Below are positions 23,820-36,838 of a stretch of 64,000 nucleotides of DNA, piece by piece. Source of the stretch: Siphonodentalium dalli. Lineage: Eukaryota; Mollusca; Scaphopoda; Gadilida; Siphonodentaliidae. A program made the position numbers and the translations under genes. Location: positions 127,073,030-127,137,029 of the forward strand of contig CP136067.1 of assembly GCA_032622095.1 (NCBI GenBank), read 5' to 3'. How positions within the stretch are numbered: position 1 is the first letter of the stretch; the number at the start of each line of letters is the position of its first letter. Under the pieces are notes generated by a model. It was given only the letters and a program-made list of their open reading frames with translations. It was not told where the DNA came from and did no database searches.

Positions 23820-25779
23820 AATTTGATATTCATGCTGGTGGTCGAGAGTAGCCATATGATATGGTTTCACTCAGTTCCGTTTAGACGTTCTGCCCATTTC
23901 CGTTCAAAAATATGACTCAAAAGACATCTTTGGCAAAATTCCATACTATAGTACATAATTTAAAATGAGTTTGTCATGCCTCAGAAGATACAGGGACAAC
24001 GAGAATGAAACATGTAGTAGTCAATGGATTAAGTAATGTCATTAATAACCAAGTGTGTTATAATTTGCTAACTTTTAGGACAGAATAATCATGTTCGGGA
24101 TACTTGTAAAAAACAATCAATTGCTTTTACCAAATTTGGTTGCAATTTTGGAAGCCTAATTGAATGATTTTGTCTAAAACACATTAGTGTGACACTTTTG
24201 AGACAGATCGAAACAAGAAACATTTTATACCAAAGATAGTTCCAATTGTTTGAATAAATGATCCAATCCTGAAAAATAAATTTTTGCCCATTTTGATGTC
24301 AAGTTTGTGATAGAAAAATCCAATGATTCTTGTAATGTCAGTGGTTACTTTAGTAACACTTAACCAATGTGCATCATAAATGTTAGAATTTAATGTACAT
24401 AAGACAGAATAGACAAGTTTATTCATCGACAACAACTTGTAAGCGATTACGTGGTGTACTGGGCCAAAATTTACCATTTCCAATGTTTTGGTCGCATTTT
24501 GGCAGCCATTTTCAAACCAACAAGTGACAATTTTTGTTCCATTGAGTTGATATATATTCATAAGTCATGGTATGCCTCACTTAGTTTGCACAAGTCTATC
24601 CGTTTCTTGTTAAAATATGACTAGAATACTAATTGTGATTTTTGGTGACATTTCTTACCTAGTTCTGTAAAATAAATTTGTTTGAAAGATTGGAAAGGTC
24701 TAAGACCTCGTGAATGGCATATTTAATTGCACCAATTATCATTTCATATGAATAATAAAAAAATAAATTCACAAATCTGAACCAGTTCCATGTAGGAGAA
24801 ACTAATCTATAAGGTATCAGTGAAAAAACGTCAAATTTCCATTCACGGCTACCATTTGATCGACCATATTGGACGGGAGTTCCAATTTTACACTAAAACT
24901 GTGGCATTATATCTCGCAGAATCATACTTAATGTATATGCAACATTTTAAAACACATATTTCACGACAAGATTAATTGCGGTATTTAATACATTATATAA
25001 TCACGAAACGCTCTTTACGTTTGGAAAACCCCTTAAAAGAGGAGTTAGAGTGAAATTTCAGCGTGGTTCCATATTTAATATCATTTAGTATGTGAATATT
25101 TACATATGTGCAAAGTTTCATGCTTTAGTCACATATTGAACAATTGCCTTGAACATTGGACTCTATCGACTCCACTACTGATAGGAAGCAGTGAAATAAG
25201 TAACCTGTAATATGTGTGACTGTAAGAAGGAAGTCAAAGGTTGTCACCATATAATCAACTTGTTTTATAGTATTAGTGTATAATTGGCTTCTGAATTCAA
25301 AGATAAACAAAAGTAACATACCGTACACATAAAGATGTTGTCCGGTGGGGTTAGGCCGTTAACAATTAAATTAGACATGTCCTTAACGTCACCGCGCCGC
25401 CTCATAATATAGGCTATTGTCCCGTGTTTGGCCCAAGGGGTGTGTGAGTCAGTTTGACTGTAAAGAGCTTTTATAATTTCAAGTGGGTTTCGCTGCTCTG
25501 TTTGTGGTACCTGCCAGTATTTTATCGGGCGGGTGCATGATTTAAGTTCTGGAGCTTCTCTTCCCGAACTCGTAACGTGTTATCGTTTATACCACTATAT
25601 AAACATGTCTGAAAATTGCCCCCATCTGCCTCTCTGGTTATTTAAGCAAATTGGCGATATTATTAGAGAAACTCCAGATCCACCCGGGCCTAAAACCCGC
25701 ACGTCTGGGAGATGTTACAAAAAAACGAAATGTTTTTGGAAACCGTTTCGAAGCCCAGAATCATTACTTATTCCCACAC
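23820..25779. other. gene-free stretch
   Basis: AT-rich. A 125-codon minus-strand frame at 24184-24561 shows no domain, signal peptide or repeat and is not called. No other structure is seen. Confidence 0.45.
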
Positions 25780-26740
25780 GCTCTGCATCGTCACACCCAC
25801 ACATCGTAGGAACGAGGTATTATTCCTATATGATTTGCAAGAGTCATATCAGAAGCACATTTCTAGATGAAGACAACGCGTCCACTCTCCCACATATCGG
25901 AGACATAAATCATCCTAAACCCCGGAATTGCCCCGACCACTTATCAGTTTATAAGTATTATTCTCATGGTTTGCGATTCTCATATTAGTGTCAGATATCC
26001 AGACGATCTCCACCCACACCCCTGCAACAAGAATTATAACACACAAACAAACAAACTATGCATGGCCCAGCCCGCTTATTTAATGAACAATGTATTACTT
26101 TATGATTTGCAACGCTCACATTGCTCGGCGTCAGATTCCTAGATGAACCCCACAGTTAAACCGCGATACCACACCCACGAAAATATACATTATTTCAAAT
26201 CTCAAAACGAACTTCGTTACCCGCCCACTCTCCCGTCGTTGGGAAACATGAATTATTATGAACCAAAACAGTCTGCATTGCCCCGCACACTTCTCATTTT
26301 ATAAACAAGGAATTATTCCTATATGATTTGCGACGCTCTTATTCTAAATCCAAAACGCTCTGGATTTCTCCACCACTTATCATTTCATGAACGAGGTACT
26401 ATTCCCTATGAATTGCTACACCCATAGCAGTATCAAACTCCTAGATTATATCACAGGTCCCCACCCCATCCCCCAGCCCATCGGAGACATGAATCAGTCT
26501 AAGCCCAAAACTCTCTGCTTTGCCACGCCAACTCCCCAATTTAAGAACGAGGTACCACTAATTAATATGCCTGGCTAAACGTATATCAGTATCAGATTTC
26601 TAAATAATACACACAGTCCCCACTGCACTCTCCAACTCATTGGAAACAGGAATTATTCTAAAAAAAAAATCATTGTCCAGACCACTCATAAGATTATGAA
26701 CGATGTATTATTCATAATCTCATACATAATAACTTGCATG
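25780..26740. repeat. degenerate tandem array (GAACGAGGTATTATTCC type)
   Basis: The landmark GAACGAGGTATTATTCCTAT, with ATGATTTGC following, recurs at about 25809, 25950, 26082, 26304, 26389, 26544 and 26698, each time followed by variants of CAGATTCCTAGATGA, CCCACACC, TCGGAGACATGAAT and CTCTGCATTGCC. Spacing is irregular (about 85-220 bases). A 151-codon frame at 25533-25988 overlaps it and is not called. Confidence 0.65.
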
Positions 26741-26744
26741 TGCA

Positions 26745-27655
26745 ACATAACAACTTCCAGATGAAATATAGTAACTGGTAGATGCATAATAGATAAATTG
26801 CAGGTGCAAGATAGCTAACTTGGATGTCAAATTACTACATTGTCGATGCAAGATAAATAACGTTCATCTGCAACATAATAAAGTTTATGGTACCAGTTAG
26901 CTAACTTGCAGCTGAAAGATAATAACATGCAAGCGCAAGATAATAACATGCAAGTGCAAGATAATAACTGACATGTGCAAGTTAGCTAATTTGCATGTCC
27001 AAGATAAATAACTTGCAGCTGAATGGTAATAACTTGCAGGTACAGGATAGCTAACATGCAGCGGCAAAATAATAACGTACATGTGCAAGATAAAATAACA
27101 TACAAATGCAAGATAGTAACTTGCAGGTGCAAGATAGCTAACTTACAGATGCAAAATAGATAACTTGCAGGTGCAAGATAGTTTACTTGCACTGCAAGTT
27201 AATAAATAGATATTCTTGGCACTGAATCTAAGTTGCAGCTGCAAGATAAATAACTTGCAGCTGCATGGTAATAACTTGCAGGTACAGGATAGCTAACATG
27301 CAGCGGCAAAATAATAACACACAGGTGCAATATAATGACATGCAAGTGCAAGATAGTAACTTACAGGTGCAGGATAACTAGCATTGCAGCGACAAAATAA
27401 TAATGTGCAGGTGCAAGATAATAACATGCAACAGCACGATAGTAATTTGCAGTTGCAATATAGCTAACTTGCAGATGCAAGACAGATAACTTGCAGGTGC
27501 AAGATAGCTAACTTGAAGGCGCAAGATAACAAGTTGCACGTGCAAGATAGTTAACTTACACTGCAAGATAATAAATAAAGATTATTGACACTGAAGCTAA
27601 GTTGCAGCTGCAAGTTAGCTAACTTGCATATGCAACATATGCAAGTTATTTATCT
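26745..27655. repeat. palindromic minisatellite (TTGCAGGTGCAAGATAGCTAAC type)
   Basis: About 40 copies of a unit of 20-22 bases such as CTTGCAGGTGCAAGATAGCTAA. Two dyads alternate: TTGCA-NN-TGCAA (perfect in CTTGCAGCTGCAAG) and TAGCTA. There is a higher-order level: a longer block, GATAAATAACTTGCAGCTG through CATGCAGCGGCAAAATAATAA, recurs at about 27002 and 27244, and an ATTCTTGGCACTGAATCTAAG spacer recurs at about 27212 and 27583. Confidence 0.9.
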
Positions 27656-28109
27656 TGCCACCATACAATTTCTTTATTTGTTAACGAAAAATTAGAATTC
27701 TGTATGAATTTTATGATTTTGTATAAAACATTTCAGAAATTTTTTTTTTTTTTCTTCAGGAATATGGTATTTTATCGTCAATTTGAAAGGCAACTTCAAT
27801 GTATTATACTCCAGCAAGCACGTATTTTGTTTTTAAATGTTATTTTTTACTCATGATGGGAAATGTCGGTAATATTGATTAACACATATTTCGCCATATA
27901 TACTAATAATAGTACATGAAACCTCAACATATCACATTATGTATATAGATTAAGCTGGATTGACAGCTAATCTTATTTTCGAAAGGAATTTATTGCCATC
28001 TGGTTATTTTGGACAAAGCAGCTGTGTTGTAAATACGTACAGTCTAATATATTTTGGGACTTCTGTCTGTCTGTTGTCTTTTTATTAGCTATGGCCGGGA
28101 AACTGCCCA

Positions 28110-28921
28110 ACGGATTTCGACGAAATTTGATACCTATAGGTACTTTTGTCCGGGAAGTGTTTTGAACTGGTCAAATCGTGACCACCACATCACCTTGACC
28201 TTCAAAATAATTAATTCAAGTTAAAAGTGGGTAAAATTGGCGGATTTCGACGAAATTTGATACCTAGTGTTGACCCCGACCTGACCTTGACCTTCAAAAT
28301 GGTTTCAAGATCAAATATGGTCCAATTTCACATGCGACCGTGTCCTTGCTTGTTTCTGACAAAGAAATCCCTAAATGGCCCGGACGAATAACTAAGACGA
28401 AGTCGGGCCCACCAGCTAGTATTATAACGAGCCAAAGCCGGACGTATATAGTCTATATCTGATGTTGTCACCAATTATAAACGTCATAAATCCATTTATT
28501 TGTTTTTTTTTATAAGGGAAAGTAGGTCCATAATGAATTTCTAACTGGTCTACTCCGGCACTCTACAGGATTCAATCATAAATAAACTAAATTCACCACA
28601 ACTCAACATGATCTAAGTGTATCTCAAATATTTATTTTCCAACTGATGTGCTACAGCTAGGTATCAAATTTCGTCGAAATCCGCCAGTTTGACCCGATTT
28701 GACATTGAATTGACCACTTTGAAGGTCAAGGTCAGATCGTGGTCACGATTTGACCCGTCCAAAACACTAACCCGGACAAAAATACCCCTCGGTATAATAT
28801 TTCGTCGAAATCTGCCAGTTTTACCTGATTTGACATTGAATTGATCATTTTGAAGGTCAACGTCAGGTCAGGGTCACAATTTGACCCGTCAGTGACACTT
28901 TCCGGCGAAAAAACTAACCCT
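28110..28921. repeat. inverted arrays of a ~165-bp repeat
   Basis: At 28110-28310 the plus strand carries GGATTTCGACGAAATTTGATACC followed by GTCCGGG, GTCAAATCGTGACC and CTGACCTTGACCTTCAAA. At 28653-28920 the same unit appears twice in reverse complement. It begins next to CTGTCTGTCTGTTG at 28065 and is flanked by an ACCAGCTAGTATTATAA end at about 28410, which looks like an RTE/SINE-type 3' end. Confidence 0.75.
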
Positions 28922-29299
28922 ATGAAAATCTCACCCGTTCCTGGAACCCCTAAGTACGAAATTGAGTACGAAATTTCGTCTCGAGACGGTCGATTGAATC
29001 GTATTTATACTCGTCGTGTATATAAACGCTCTTTATCAACGACACCGCTGATACGAACGCTCATTAACTATCACGCGATTAAGAACACACTTCCAAGGAC
29101 GGTGGCTGTTGTGAATGGTGAAGGAGTGGACGCACGGGCTCGCGAATGGTCCGATGACATTTCTCGTGCTTTTTACCCTTACATAGCAAGTTTGGGCTCA
29201 ATCGGTCGAGCCGTTTTCGACTCTATAAAGGATATATATATATATACACACACGGAAGTCTCAAAATATTTAGTAGATATATACTATTTTCTTGAATAG
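28922..29299 (+). CDS. unrecognised 125-codon ORF, coding-like composition
   Basis: The frame from ATG 28922 to TAG 29299 is higher in GC and in sequence complexity than its surroundings. It reads MKISPVPGTPKYEIEYEISS, then a basic segment (RLNRIYTRRVYKRS), then ARAREWSDDISRAFYPYI and GSIGRAVFDSIKDI. The last ~25 codons, after a (TA)n/(CA)n tract near 29232, look like run-on into non-coding sequence. No domain, signal peptide or membrane segment is recognised. The frame also extends upstream into a repeat, so I take the first Met after it. It could be one exon of a host gene, a retrocopy or a decayed element gene. Confidence 0.35.
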   Translation: MKISPVPGTPKYEIEYEISSRDGRLNRIYTRRVYKRSLSTTPLIRTLINYHAIKNTLPRTVAVVNGEGVDARAREWSDDISRAFYPYIASLGSIGRAVFDSIKDIYIYTHTEVSKYLVDIYYFLE

Positions 29300-31499
29300 A
29301 ATGAAAACACATACTTATGAACAAAACAGAAGATACAGTCAGTTCCACGCGAATTCGGTAAATGGTGGAAGTTTCACGATGACGTTGTCGACTATCGTTG
29401 AAATTGACATGATGACATGTTATGATTGAAATGAACATCCTCCCCCAGCACGCCAAGTAATATAGGCCTAATGGTTAGTTTCAGTTCTATGCACTCTCGA
29501 CAACATATATAACTATTTATAATTACCTCACCAAACAAAAGTCTTATGCATATGAATATTATTTGGTGGGAATCTATAAAGTGATTTTGACAAGAATTGT
29601 TTTAAACGCTACACACAGAAACCCCTATGTGATTGTTTTAGCTTTGGTTCGTTAATTAAGCTTGCGTATGACCATATTATATATTACATGTATATATTTT
29701 ATGTACATATCTTCTATATACAACAACAAATATAACATTGTCGTACAAAACGACGTATTTTATCGCACCGGGTTATAGATGCGTAACCTTAAACAAAAAA
29801 TTTGGTACAAACATAATCATGTTTGATCACGAGATCTTTCACTCGTATCTATCACTACACCATACCGCATGATAGTTCAGATAAGTAAGCTATACACTGA
29901 TATTAGCGAGTTTGCGATACCCGTCGGACGGGTACGGGTACCGGTAGATCCAGGTAGATCGGTGAACATCGTCACGGTCATTTGCGTACTTTGAATGCAG
30001 CACATAAAGCGATAGGGATTTGGAACGGGTAGATGTATCCCGTTGACTGGTAGTCTTTCGCTAAAGTTTTCTCACTCAAAAGTACATTAGTTCTACGAAA
30101 TAACAGTCAGCTATGCATTAATCTATTTATTGCACGATATAATTGCCAAATCTCATTGATACATTTGTCATATAAGCCATGTTTTATGTTCAAAGTATCG
30201 AGGCGGCTTCTAGCACTAAGATAACTATGGAACGCCGATTTGTTTACTGACAACTGTCTTCACTCAAGTAATGACATGTTATTTTTTGGGAATGTGATTT
30301 GGGGGGGCTAACCCCGGGATTCTCGACATGTTATGATTAAGAGAGTGAGTTGGCGGTGCTATACGCAGTCTCGACACAGGGACGTAATTATAGGGGGTCT
30401 CCGCGTTGAGAAGGTGTGTCCACCTTCAAATTCCCAACTATACACCCCTTAAACCACACCAAACAGAGGTTTGTGCGTAATTCAAATTGTGCACGCCGTT
30501 GGGCTCTGATTCCCCCCATGCAACTGATCCTTCACTGTCCTGAATATTATTGTGGACTGTTCTAAATGGATCAGTAGTCTTGTTGCAGAAGTCATGTGAT
30601 GGGGGGTTCCACCTTGCCGACCATGCAGTACGAGAACAGTTTTGTAGATATGAACCTGGAAATTGCAAAATCATAACATCTAGTGGTCTAACACCAGGCA
30701 AATTCACGCCCTGGTTTGTTTTTCACAAATCAATGATCAGTATTGACGAGCCACTGCATGTGGTTAGACCAGGGCATACCGGGTCGATCATGGTTCGGTC
30801 TGGTGTGAGAACGTTTTGAAATCTGAACATGAAAATTGATAAATTATTGACTTTCCTCAAGCTTTACATTTGTTGGATATTTCCAACCTGCTGTTGACCA
30901 TATAGCCCGAATGTTTTTCTACCAAAAGTAGGAATATTTGCAAATGTTGGTCTAAAACTAAAACAAAAAAACCGCACTAATACATTTTTGGAAAATCAAA
31001 CTGAATGACAGAATAATTTCAACGTATGTTTTGGTGTGTTAGGTATATGCAATATCCAACTGTTGACAAAAGTTGGGGTGATACACCCCACCCTCTCGCC
31101 ACGTCCCCTATCGACCCTTTGTGCATAAGTACACCGTGAATGTGTTACACGATTGAATACAACCGTTCAGTTATTGTACCTTATGTGGTGGTGACTGATT
31201 TCTCATTTTAATATAGATATTTGACTTTTGAACGGACATGGCGCATTTGAACCCCAAGACTGTTGTATATTGTAGTGGCCGATAGTGACACCAAATACTG
31301 ATATACACACCTCATAGTCGGCACAATCTTACCGTCATCAGATCGACTTTTAGCTGTTTTCTTTGTTTCGCATAGACGTGAAGCAAACGCTCTTTATTCG
31401 AACCATATAATGAATAGTGTACCATTAAACACCCTTTATATTTAACAAGTTTGATTTTTATACGCCCGTTTGAAAAAAACGGCCGCATTATAGTATTGG
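29300..31499. other. gene-free stretch
   Basis: No gene is supported. It contains one end of a distant 15-base inverted pair (29904-29918) with GGGTAC-type repeats. Overlapping 89-codon frames on both strands at 30438-30819 have no recognisable domain. Confidence 0.45.
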
Positions 31500-32155
31500 T
31501 CTGTCCGTCCGGGCGTCCGTCCGTTAACCTGGTTTCCGGGTGATTACTTTAGTTAGAGTGAACCAAATTCAATAAAATTTGGTATGTGGGTTTATGAGCC
31601 GAAAAGTAAGTTTAAGTTCGAATTTGGGTTCCGCCCGCCAATTTTCACCGGAATTATGCCCCTTCTTTGACGTTTTTTGACTTGAAATTTGAAATTTGTT
31701 GTCCGGATGATAACTTTAATATAGTTTATCGGAATGAATCCAAATTTGGTATATTACTTTCTCCCACCAAAACACAGGTCAAGTTCGAACTTGGGTTCTG
31801 GCAGAGTTAGTTAGAGTGAACCGATTTCAATCAAATTTGGTATGTGGGTTTATTAGGAGAAAAGACAGCTCAAGTTCGAATTTGGGTTCCGTCCACCAAT
31901 TTTCACCGGAGTTATGCCCCTTATTTGACGTAATTTGTCTTAGAAAATCCCTGAAATTTGTTTTCCGGATGATAACTTTACTAGAGCTTATCGGATTCAA
32001 TGATAATTTGGTATATTACTTTCTCCCACCAAAACACAGGTCAAGTTCAAATTTGAGTTCCGTCCGCCAATTTTTACCAGAGTTATGCCCCTTTTTTACC
32101 AGTTTCCGCCGACACAAGAGAGGGGGTATTTTGCACGCCCAGTGTAGCTCTTGTT
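31500..32155 (+). repeat. mollusc-type ~170-bp interspersed tandem repeat
   Basis: GTCCGTCCGGGCGTCCGTCCG leads into a unit with GGATGATAACTTTA, a TATCGGATTCAAT block, AATTTGGTAT, CAAGTTCGAATTTGGGTTCCG, and TTTTCACCGGAGTTATGCCCCTT. The TTATGCCCCTT mark recurs at about 31654, 31913 and 32082, and the array ends with a GGGGGTATT tail. From memory this is the kind of repeat spread through bivalve and other mollusc genomes. It has no coding role. Confidence 0.75.
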
Positions 32156-34454
32156 CTACCTACATCCGGGTTTAGACCCAGACAAATATCCAAGTTCTTG
32201 GGATGAATATTCCCTTGCCCGACCCTTCGAAAGATTCCAACCCATTACCAGTTATATGACTAAATATTCCCCAACTAATATAAGGGGCAATTTCGGTCTG
32301 ATATCTGACTAAAAGTGCATGCATGTAGGACATTCTTGGACCCTGGGTCTAAACCAACACATTGTACACCGAATAATAGTTGGATTATTAAATTAGCGTA
32401 ATTGTATATTTGTGCTATCATAACATATTTTCTCAGTCAGAAAATTCCATCTGTTCTAGACGACACTCGAACGGTCTGGGAACTTACTTATGAAAGCTAA
32501 TTATTGAAAATGTTACCAAAATGAGTCAAAGAAAGACGCCAACCCCTTCCACTTTCGCCTCGTCCCTGGTTAATGCAATCCATTATCCACGCAGATGTCC
32601 ATCATATAACCATAACAACAAGTATAACGTCGGCCAAGAAAGCGAATGCGGATAACAATTTCTCTACATCATATATATTGTGCTGCAATTGGCTCACCAT
32701 ACACTACCCGTCGATATGCTTAATTCTACCCGTAAAACAGTTTGCGATTTCAAAACGTGTACCGGTACGGGTAGCTACCAGTACCCGTACCGGTACCCGT
32801 ACCCGTTTGAAATCGCAAACTCGCTATTGCGGAGTACTTAGACGAAAATAAAACATAATTATAAAGTACAAGTATTTTTGGCAGTATTGCTATTTAGTTA
32901 GCGAACGGGGATAATTTGAAGAGCAGAATAATTGGAACTATATATTTGGCCGGGGGATGCGCGCAGTTATGCTGCGTTAAACATTCTTTACAATAATGTA
33001 TTTGCTGAGGACAGTCGCTTGTGTTGACAACCCTCCCTCCCTCCCTGTTTTTGTTTTGTTTTGGGACATACGCGTTCGATTGGCGTCTCCCCCTTTTGGC
33101 TTACATCCGTAAAGGCGGTTATTGTGCCTCAAAAAATTGTCACCCACTTGTTTGTATTGGTTAATACTACATTTATTGTATCGGCTTCCTGTAAATAATT
33201 ATGATTTTCTGAACAGGTAGCTATAAACGCATTCCGGTTGTTGTCTTTCACTGTAACCCTGTGGGTTAAATATATATAATATATACCCTTGTATTCTTTG
33301 ATCATAACATGGGCATCTGCAAAAATAATCCGTATATATGGCCGGGGTAGGTGGGTGGCTCAAACAATTTACAAGTACTGACCATGTAATGTTGCTTATA
33401 AGCATGTTAGTACCATGATTGTTGGTATAGGGCTATATAGGCAGTAAGCAGCTATAGTGACTCTTTAGCCTAAGATTTAGCAACATTCTGGATTTCACAG
33501 GATCACGGCCCACTTCACAGAGCGTTCAGGAAACTTATGATCAACGGAAGAAATATTTAGTAACAAAATTAATATATTACCCAGTTGTGTTACCTGAATA
33601 AACGTAATAAAACAAAAAATCTGTATCACATATTGGATACTGCGTGGTGAATACTCAATGATGACTAGATATCATTAACCTGGTTGTTGCGTAATATGAA
33701 ATTGAAAAGGGTATCTCATCAATTTCTAATGTCTGAAATACTGTCTTGTTCTGGCATGTAATCAGATTCATTCCTTTGGTTATTTCTCTTCTTGAATGAT
33801 TGCAAGTAATGTTAATTTGCAACAATTATCCAAATAGAACTGAACTGGTTATGCTGAATGAACGTTACTGTTTACTGCTCAGAGAATCCCAACTGAAGGT
33901 GATACTGTTCTCATTGAATTTCCGAACTTCAACTCGGAGCTTTACTGCTCAACAATACTAAACTAAAGTACTAATTGTATACTGTTATCACTTACAAATA
34001 GATGAACTGAAATAATGTCATGCATTCAGATGCATTGAGAAATGACATTTTTCAATGTCTTCAACGTTCAAACTAAAAGAAAAATCAAGAATAAAATCTG
34101 ACTGAGACTATACTGCAAACTCTAATGCACAAATGTACACACAATATTTAAAATCCATAGCAACTGAAGCTCCACTAAACTTCAACAGTTCTTGAACATT
34201 TGATAACATTTAGGTCCACACATTCTATTTGCCTTTACTGATATGGTTAGTCAAAAGCAGTCATGTTGTGAGCCACAATGGATTTACTAGATATATGTAA
34301 TATTATTAAAATTTGGCATTATGGTTATAAAGTCATCAATATGATCTGTATGATCTGTATGATTCGTTCGCTCATGCTGGTCTATATATTACTCGTACAC
34401 AAGAATATCAAAATCTGTTAACTCATGGTTGAGTTATTATAATGCAAAATGTGT
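32156..34454. other. gene-free stretch
   Basis: No gene is supported. The notable part is the hairpin at 32740-32820. The rest is AT-rich DNA with chance frames. Confidence 0.5.
32740..32820. repeat. hairpin with GTACCC/GGTACC repeats
   Basis: GTTTGCGATTTCAAAACG on the left is mirrored by CGTTTGAAATCGCAAAC on the right. Between them are ACCGGTACGGGTA and a run of CCCGTA hexamers, themselves nearly palindromic. The whole block can fold on itself. Confidence 0.8.
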
Positions 34455-34885
34455 TACAGATATACCAAAGCCGGTAACTCTGGTATGCATTGACATGCGA
34501 AACATGTGATATGCAGTAATATGTGCATAGTCCTTCCCCTATCTTTCTGGTCTATCACCATACCAAACCACATCAAAATTCGACAACCGACACTTAACTT
34601 ATATTGCAAAAAACTTTGTACGGACTGAAATTCATAAAGTCGAACAGGGCCCATAACTCTGGTAGCCATTGATGGTCACAACCCGCGATATTATGCATAT
34701 TCGTTCCACATTTCTGGTCCGTCACCATGTCATAGGGCATCAACATATGACAAATGAATGATAATGCAAATTGATTGTACGGACGGACGCATGGACGGCT
34801 CGAGACGTCAACTATATACCCGCCGACTGATATCGGAGGTATAATAACCATATATCTATGTGTATACCTAAACAAAAACAATTCC
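34455..34885 (-). repeat. interspersed ~180-bp repeat, two units
   Basis: Two diverged units share AACTCTGGTA, TATGCA, TTTCTGGTC..TCACCAT, CATCAA and TTGTACGGAC. The second runs into GGACGGACGCATGGACGG and ends in GGAGGTATAATAA. The GGACGGACGGACGG plus GGTATAATAA ending is, from memory, typical of an abundant bivalve repeat. Confidence 0.65.
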
Positions 34886-34889
34886 CCTC

Positions 34890-36838
34890 CCACCCACCCC
34901 GGTGGATAAGACTAAAGAGTTCTTTGGTCATGCAAAAATAATTGTGGAACCCCTGACCTGTTTACCACTATTTACACTGGCCAGTGTTCGCTGTCAGATA
35001 CAAAACACTGGATATGTTAATGCTGTAATGGGGTTTATGGCGATTTGTGACATATAGTGTACCTACACAGTGCTTTATTATTGTTGTTAGATACTGAAAA
35101 CACCCGGACACACGTGGAAATACAGTTTATTTTTCATTTTTCTGATCTGTGTTTACCAATTAAGTATGTTATTGCTTGAGTCTTAATGGTACATAGCAAG
35201 AATTTGCACCACAAAAGGATAGTGGAATGGGATTGAAAGGCAGTTAAGACAGTTATTGAAGAACGGCTAAAAATATGAGAAAGGGGGTGGTTCCCCACAT
35301 TTTTGGAGGAAACAAATGGGGTGGTGGGTCCCTCGGGATCAGAAAAAAACCTTTTTGGGCCCTACATGTGCAATTTTTTTTCTGGCTACCCGAGTAACGG
35401 TTTAACGCAGACTTAGCCAACCGTGGTTTATTTACATGGGTATCAAACATGTTCACCTGCACATCTATACCAAGCTGTCTGCCGCACAAGGTCAATAATG
35501 AACCATATCCTTGTTACATATACAGGCACAATGTGCATCAAGGCTACATGCACTATTCTTCTGTGACGTTAAAGTCGAGCTAGTGTTGAAGCATTGGGCC
35601 TTCCTCACCTGAATAGCACGAGGCAACATGTTCGAATGCACTCGCACTCACGCGTACACTTTCCCTACAGTGTATACAGACCCGATTGACCTGCATCCCT
35701 GATGAGACGAAGGTCAGTAAACATATCTGTCGAAACAATAAATGGACCCATGATAACACTTATTGTTATACATGTTCTGCTCGTTTGAATATTTGCCCTA
35801 TATACGAGCTCAAAGCGATATGGCCATTTTATTGTCGGGTGCCGACCAGCAATGGGGTTCTGCTGTGTCGGACAGTAGATGGAAAAGGATTTCATTTATA
35901 CACACTACTAATCATGACAGCAATAAAATGCGTGTGGACTTTTGCGCCATATACAAACCCAGTTCAGACAAAAATAATGAAAACCGCGACCCTCTCCGAT
36001 TTACTTAATAGTTCCACACTTTGGGCATTTTGGACATTGACATAACATTGACATACGTTTGTATCCTCTCCAACTAGCTAGTTTATTCTCACAATATACA
36101 CGAATGGTCAAAGAAGTACCGACACATCTGAGATTTGTGTGAATTCTATGATTTTAGAGATGCCTGGTATCTAGATATGGTAAGATGTTAGGAAAAGCTG
36201 ACTCCATCATGTCCATATTCCATTATAATCTGCATTATTTGGTTAGAGAACATGTATGTTGTTGAACTACTCATTTGATCCATTCTAGGCAGTCATGGCA
36301 AAACTGTTGTGGAGAATGAACAAAAATTCATCATGTGCGCTAAGACTGGAGCTTGAAACATCAAAAGATAATATATATAGTACACCGTGTTTGGAAAGCA
36401 AGTTATTTTGAATTAGTTTTTCATATAGAAGAAAGCTGAGTATATATACATTTCCCTTGTGCCCTTTATAAAGACACGTTTGGACCGTATACAATATTAT
36501 ATATTATATTCAAAGTTTGTGTGAGATTGTGTGTTGTGGAAACTAACGGAGGATCCGTCCCCACATTCATCCAGATGTTTACTTAATGGAATCAACCGTA
36601 ATTCCGGTTGTCTGATCTGCTGGCGATGGATCCTTGTTCTTTCGACAAGGCAATTTCAAGTCTGCCCAACATATAATTCCTCACAACCAGAACATACTAT
36701 AATATAGACTAAATTTCTGGTTTTGCAGTCCATGTTCTCATTAGGGCGGACAACATGCCCATTCTTGGGGGTAAAGTGTGGCCCGGTCTACAGGTAGCGA
36801 TATCTCGTAAATAATAGATAATCTCGTAGATATACAGT
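34890..36838. other. gene-free stretch
   Basis: No supported gene. A 119-codon frame at 35686-36045 has several cysteines but matches no domain pattern I can name, and overlapping frames are equally open. Confidence 0.4.

Noticed and set aside
24184-24561. 125-codon minus-strand frame
   Set aside because: No recognisable domain or coding-like composition; AT-rich context gives such frames by chance.
25533-25988. 151-codon plus-strand frame
   Set aside because: Overlaps a degenerate tandem array and has no recognisable domain.
22770-27655. Regular repeats that might be a CRISPR array
   Set aside because: Eukaryotic degenerate minisatellites; no constant repeat with unique spacers, no cas genes.
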